NCBI GenBank assembly: GCA_023415395.1
Contig: JAEZKN010000593.1
Coordinates: 1 to 10,270, forward strand
DNA length: 10,270 nucleotides
Direction of reading: 5' to 3'
Origin: Actinomycetes bacterium
GTDB lineage: Bacteria > Actinomycetota > Actinomycetes > Propionibacteriales > Nocardioidaceae
Below are positions 7,396 through 10,270 of this stretch, one piece after another. Each line of letters begins with the position of its first letter. The stretch's first letter is position 1. The notes beneath the pieces are model-generated. The model made no database searches, was not told the DNA's origin, and saw only the letters and a program-made list of their open reading frames with translations. Position numbers and translations under genes: made by a program.

Positions 7396-7974
7396 ATGGC
7401 CATCCACATCACCGGCGACGCCGCTGCCGACCAGGTCCTGACCGACGACCCGTTCGCCCTTCTCGTCGGGATGATGCTCGACCAGCAGTACCCCATGGAG
7501 CACGCGTTCCGCGGCCCGGCCAAGGTGCTGGACCGCTTCGGCACGCTCGACCCGGCGCGCATCGCCACCGCCGACCCGGCCGCGTTCGCCGAGCTGTGCA
7601 GCACGCCGCCGGCCATCCACCGGTTCCCGGGGTCGATGGCCGCCCGTCTGCAGGAGCTGGCCCGGATCGTCGCCGACGAGTACGACGGCCACGCCGACCG
7701 GATCTGGACCGAGGCGGCCGACGGCCGCGACCTGATGAAGCGGATGCAGGCCCTCCCGGGGTTCGGCAAGCAGAAGGCCCAGATCTTCGTCGCGCTGCTG
7801 GCCAAGCAGCTCGGCGTACGACCCACGGGCTGGGAGGCCGCGGTGGGGGCCTACGCCGAGGAGGGCTACCGGTCGGTCGCGGACGTGGTCGACGACGCCT
7901 CGCTGCAGAAGGTGCGGGACTACAAGAAGCAGCAGAAGGCCGCCGCGAAGGCCACCGGGAAGGCCACCGGCTAG
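7396..7974 (+). CDS. HhH-GPD family protein of unknown function (TIGR03252-like)
   Basis: A 192-residue soluble protein resembling a small actinobacterial group of uncharacterised HhH-GPD proteins. The helix-hairpin-helix DNA-binding motif is clear: MQALPGFGKQKAQIFVALLA, residues 117-136. A related RFPGSMAARLQELA stretch is at 77-90. In endonuclease III-type enzymes the catalytic Lys follows LPGVGR and the catalytic Asp lies 18 residues further on. Here those positions are Q126 and T144, flanked by other Lys residues and by E147, so base-excision activity is doubtful. The C-terminus is a basic Lys/Ala/Gly tail (KKQQKAAAKATGKATG). The ATG at 7396 is chosen because AGGA lies seven bases upstream; a GTG at 7342 would add 18 residues that look non-coding. 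The gene precedes the sigma factor gene on the same strand, 147 bp away. Confidence 0.85.
   Translation: MAIHITGDAAADQVLTDDPFALLVGMMLDQQYPMEHAFRGPAKVLDRFGTLDPARIATADPAAFAELCSTPPAIHRFPGSMAARLQELARIVADEYDGHADRIWTEAADGRDLMKRMQALPGFGKQKAQIFVALLAKQLGVRPTGWEAAVGAYAEEGYRSVADVVDDASLQKVRDYKKQQKAAAKATGKATG
7936..7971 (+). repeat. Three 12-base tandem repeats at the 3' end of the HhH-GPD gene
   Basis: AAGGCCGCCGCG, AAGGCCACCGGG and AAGGCCACCGGC follow each other directly and end just before the stop codon. They encode KAAA-KATG-KATG, the basic tail. The repeats keep the frame, so tail length could change by slippage. Confidence 0.7.
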
Positions 7975-7980
7975 ACCGGT
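7966..7980 (+). terminator. Weak hairpin over the stop codon of the HhH-GPD gene
   Basis: ACCGG and CCGGT (5 bp) flank a five-base loop containing the TAG stop. No T-run follows. It is the only stem near the gene end and would be a weak terminator at best. Confidence 0.2.
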
Positions 7981-8037
7981 CCGGGCCCACGACGAACGCA
8001 GTTCAGGGGGATTGCTGGGATCTCAGGGTCCCCGTGG

Positions 8038-8067
8038 CAGAATGAGTGTCGCGGCTCTTGACGACAC
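8038..8067 (+). promoter_or_regulatory. Possible promoter and inverted repeat upstream of the sigma gene
   Basis: CAGAAT at 8038-8043 resembles a -10 element (TANNNT, one mismatch). The nearest -35-like sequence, TTGCTG at 8012, is spaced 20 bp away, which is long. Just downstream GTGTCG (8046-8051) and CGACAC (8062-8067) form a 6-bp inverted repeat with a 10-base spacer. TTGACG at 8058 looks like a -35 but has no fitting -10. The 147-bp gap before the sigma gene holds no other clear signal. Confidence 0.25.
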
Positions 8068-8111
8068 CGGGACGGGCCGCGCCCTTGATCAGGTTCGACC
8101 GTCGTTTCACG

Positions 8112-8116
8112 AGAGG
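8112..8116 (+). promoter_or_regulatory. Shine-Dalgarno site deciding the sigma gene start
   Basis: AGAGG ends five bases before the GTG at 8122. A GTG at 8116 overlaps this site, so the downstream GTG is the better start. Confidence 0.6.
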
Positions 8117-8121
8117 TGTTC

Positions 8122-9579
<1,458 letters not shown>

Positions 9580-9590
9580 GCCCAGCGCCA

Positions 9591-9630
9591 TGACGGGCCG
9601 CACCGCGCAGCTGCGCGGCACGGCCCGTCA
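9591..9630. terminator. Hairpin shared by the two convergent sigma genes, likely bidirectional terminator
   Basis: A 40-bp dyad fills most of the 63-bp gap. The outer stem is TGACGGGCCG with CGGCCCGTCA (10 bp), then a CA/CA internal mismatch, then CCGCGCAG with CTGCGCGG (8 bp; the innermost bases would form the loop). There is no T-run, which is common for actinobacterial hairpin terminators. Being symmetric, it would work in both directions. Its centre lies within one base of the midpoint between the two stop codons. Confidence 0.75.
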
Positions 9631-9642
9631 CGCCACGTCCTG

Positions 9643-10270
9643 TCAGTCCAGGTAGTCGCGCAGCACCTGGGAGCGCGCCGGGTGACGCAGCTTGGACATC
9701 GTCTTGGACTCGATCTGGCGGATCCGCTCGCGGGTCACGCCGTAGACCTTGCCGATCTCGTCGAGGGTCTTGGGCTGGCCGTCGGTGAGGCCGAAGCGCA
9801 TCGACACCACGCCTGCCTCGCGCTCGGAGAGCGTGTCGAGCACGGCGTGCAGCTGCTCCTGCAGCAGGGTGAACGACACCGCGTCGGCCGGCACGATCGC
9901 CTCGGAGTCCTCGATGAGGTCACCGAACTCCGAGTCGCCGTCCTCGCCCAGCGGCGTGTGCAGCGAGATCGGCTCGCGGCCGTACTTCTGGACCTCGATG
10001 ACCTTCTCGGGGGTCATGTCGAGCTCCTTGGCGAGCTCCTCCGGGGTGGGCTCGCGACCCAGGTCCTGCAGCATCTGGCGCTGCACACGGGCGAGCTTGT
10101 TGATGACCTCGACCATGTGCACGGGGATGCGGATGGTGCGGGCCTGGTCGGCCATCGCGCGGGTGATCGCCTGGCGGATCCACCACGTGGCGTACGTCGA
10201 GAACTTGTAGCCCTTGGTGTAGTCGAACTTCTCGACCGCGCGGATCAGGCCGAGGTTGCCCTCCTGGATC
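9643..10270 (-). CDS. Second principal-type sigma factor, C-terminal 208 residues (runs off the right edge)
   Basis: The frame is open from the right edge to the TGA at 9645-9643, so the start is outside the window; an internal ATG at 10155 is not the start. The visible part matches residues 278-485 of the neighbouring sigma factor without gaps, from within region 2 (IQEGNLGLIRAVEKFDYTKG) through regions 2.4, 3 and 4. Only one residue differs: Ala in place of S475, just after the region 4 helix-turn-helix (LRHPAR against LRHPSR). All DNA-contacting residues visible are the same, so this copy should read the same promoters. Any difference in role must come from expression or from the unseen N-terminal half. 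The DNA differs at about 40 of 628 positions, nearly all silent. Confidence 0.95.
   Translation of the reverse strand, partial: IQEGNLGLIRAVEKFDYTKGYKFSTYATWWIRQAITRAMADQARTIRIPVHMVEVINKLARVQRQMLQDLGREPTPEELAKELDMTPEKVIEVQKYGREPISLHTPLGEDGDSEFGDLIEDSEAIVPADAVSFTLLQEQLHAVLDTLSEREAGVVSMRFGLTDGQPKTLDEIGKVYGVTRERIRQIESKTMSKLRHPARSQVLRDYLD

Noticed and set aside
4482..8045. A very long plus-strand open frame opposite mnhA and running through the HhH-GPD gene
   Set aside because: It is low-complexity, crosses an intergenic region and overlaps a well-supported gene in another frame. High GC removes stop codons on the antisense strand.
8042..8121. Small leader ORF (MSVAALDDTG...) upstream of the sigma gene
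   Set aside because: There is no ribosome binding site, and the frame runs on as a shadow deep into the sigma gene.
9643..10155. Second sigma gene starting at an internal ATG (10155)
   Set aside because: The frame continues upstream to the window edge with perfect sigma region 2 homology, so the ATG is internal.

Overview
The window is about 10.3 kb of very GC-rich DNA. Codon third positions are almost always G or C, several genes start with GTG or TTG, and the sigma factors are of the actinobacterial HrdB/SigA type with a Lys/Ala-rich N-terminal linker. Together these point to an actinomycete chromosome, plausibly Nocardioides or a relative in the Propionibacteriales; that placement is inferred from style, not from a database match. 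I see no tRNA, rRNA, CRISPR array, insertion sequence or phage gene, and no gene-free stretch longer than 300 bp.

Layout from left to right. (1) A partial unrecognised gene on the minus strand (1-338) diverges from a small universal stress protein gene on the plus strand (462-863). (2) A complete Mrp/Mnh multisubunit cation/proton antiporter operon lies on the minus strand (7259 down to 905): a fused mnhA-mnhB gene, then mnhC, mnhD, mnhE, mnhF and mnhG. Every junction is a 4-base GTGA or ATGA overlap, so the six genes should be one translationally coupled transcript. The products would form one membrane complex: MnhA and MnhD are the proton-pump-like subunits related to NuoL/M/N, MnhC is NuoK-like, and MnhE, F and G are small accessory subunits. 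(3) A divergent intergenic region (7260-7395) carries a perfect 20-bp palindrome and two copies of a 12-bp direct repeat. (4) A short HhH-GPD-like protein (7396-7974) seems to lack the usual glycosylase catalytic residues. (5) A complete principal-type sigma-70 gene (8122-9579) faces a second, almost identical sigma gene on the opposite strand (9643 to beyond the window end). One hairpin sits between the two stop codons, on the axis of symmetry.

Most of the window is ordinary housekeeping content. The part most worth a second look is the tail-to-tail pair of principal sigma genes. Over the 628 bp visible in both copies they differ at about 40 bases, yet the encoded proteins differ at one residue in 208. 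Smaller points are the missing Shine-Dalgarno sequence and TTG start of the first antiporter gene, its symmetric upstream sequences, the charged extensions on several antiporter subunits, and the degenerate HhH-GPD protein. I did not find evidence for an entirely new multi-gene system.
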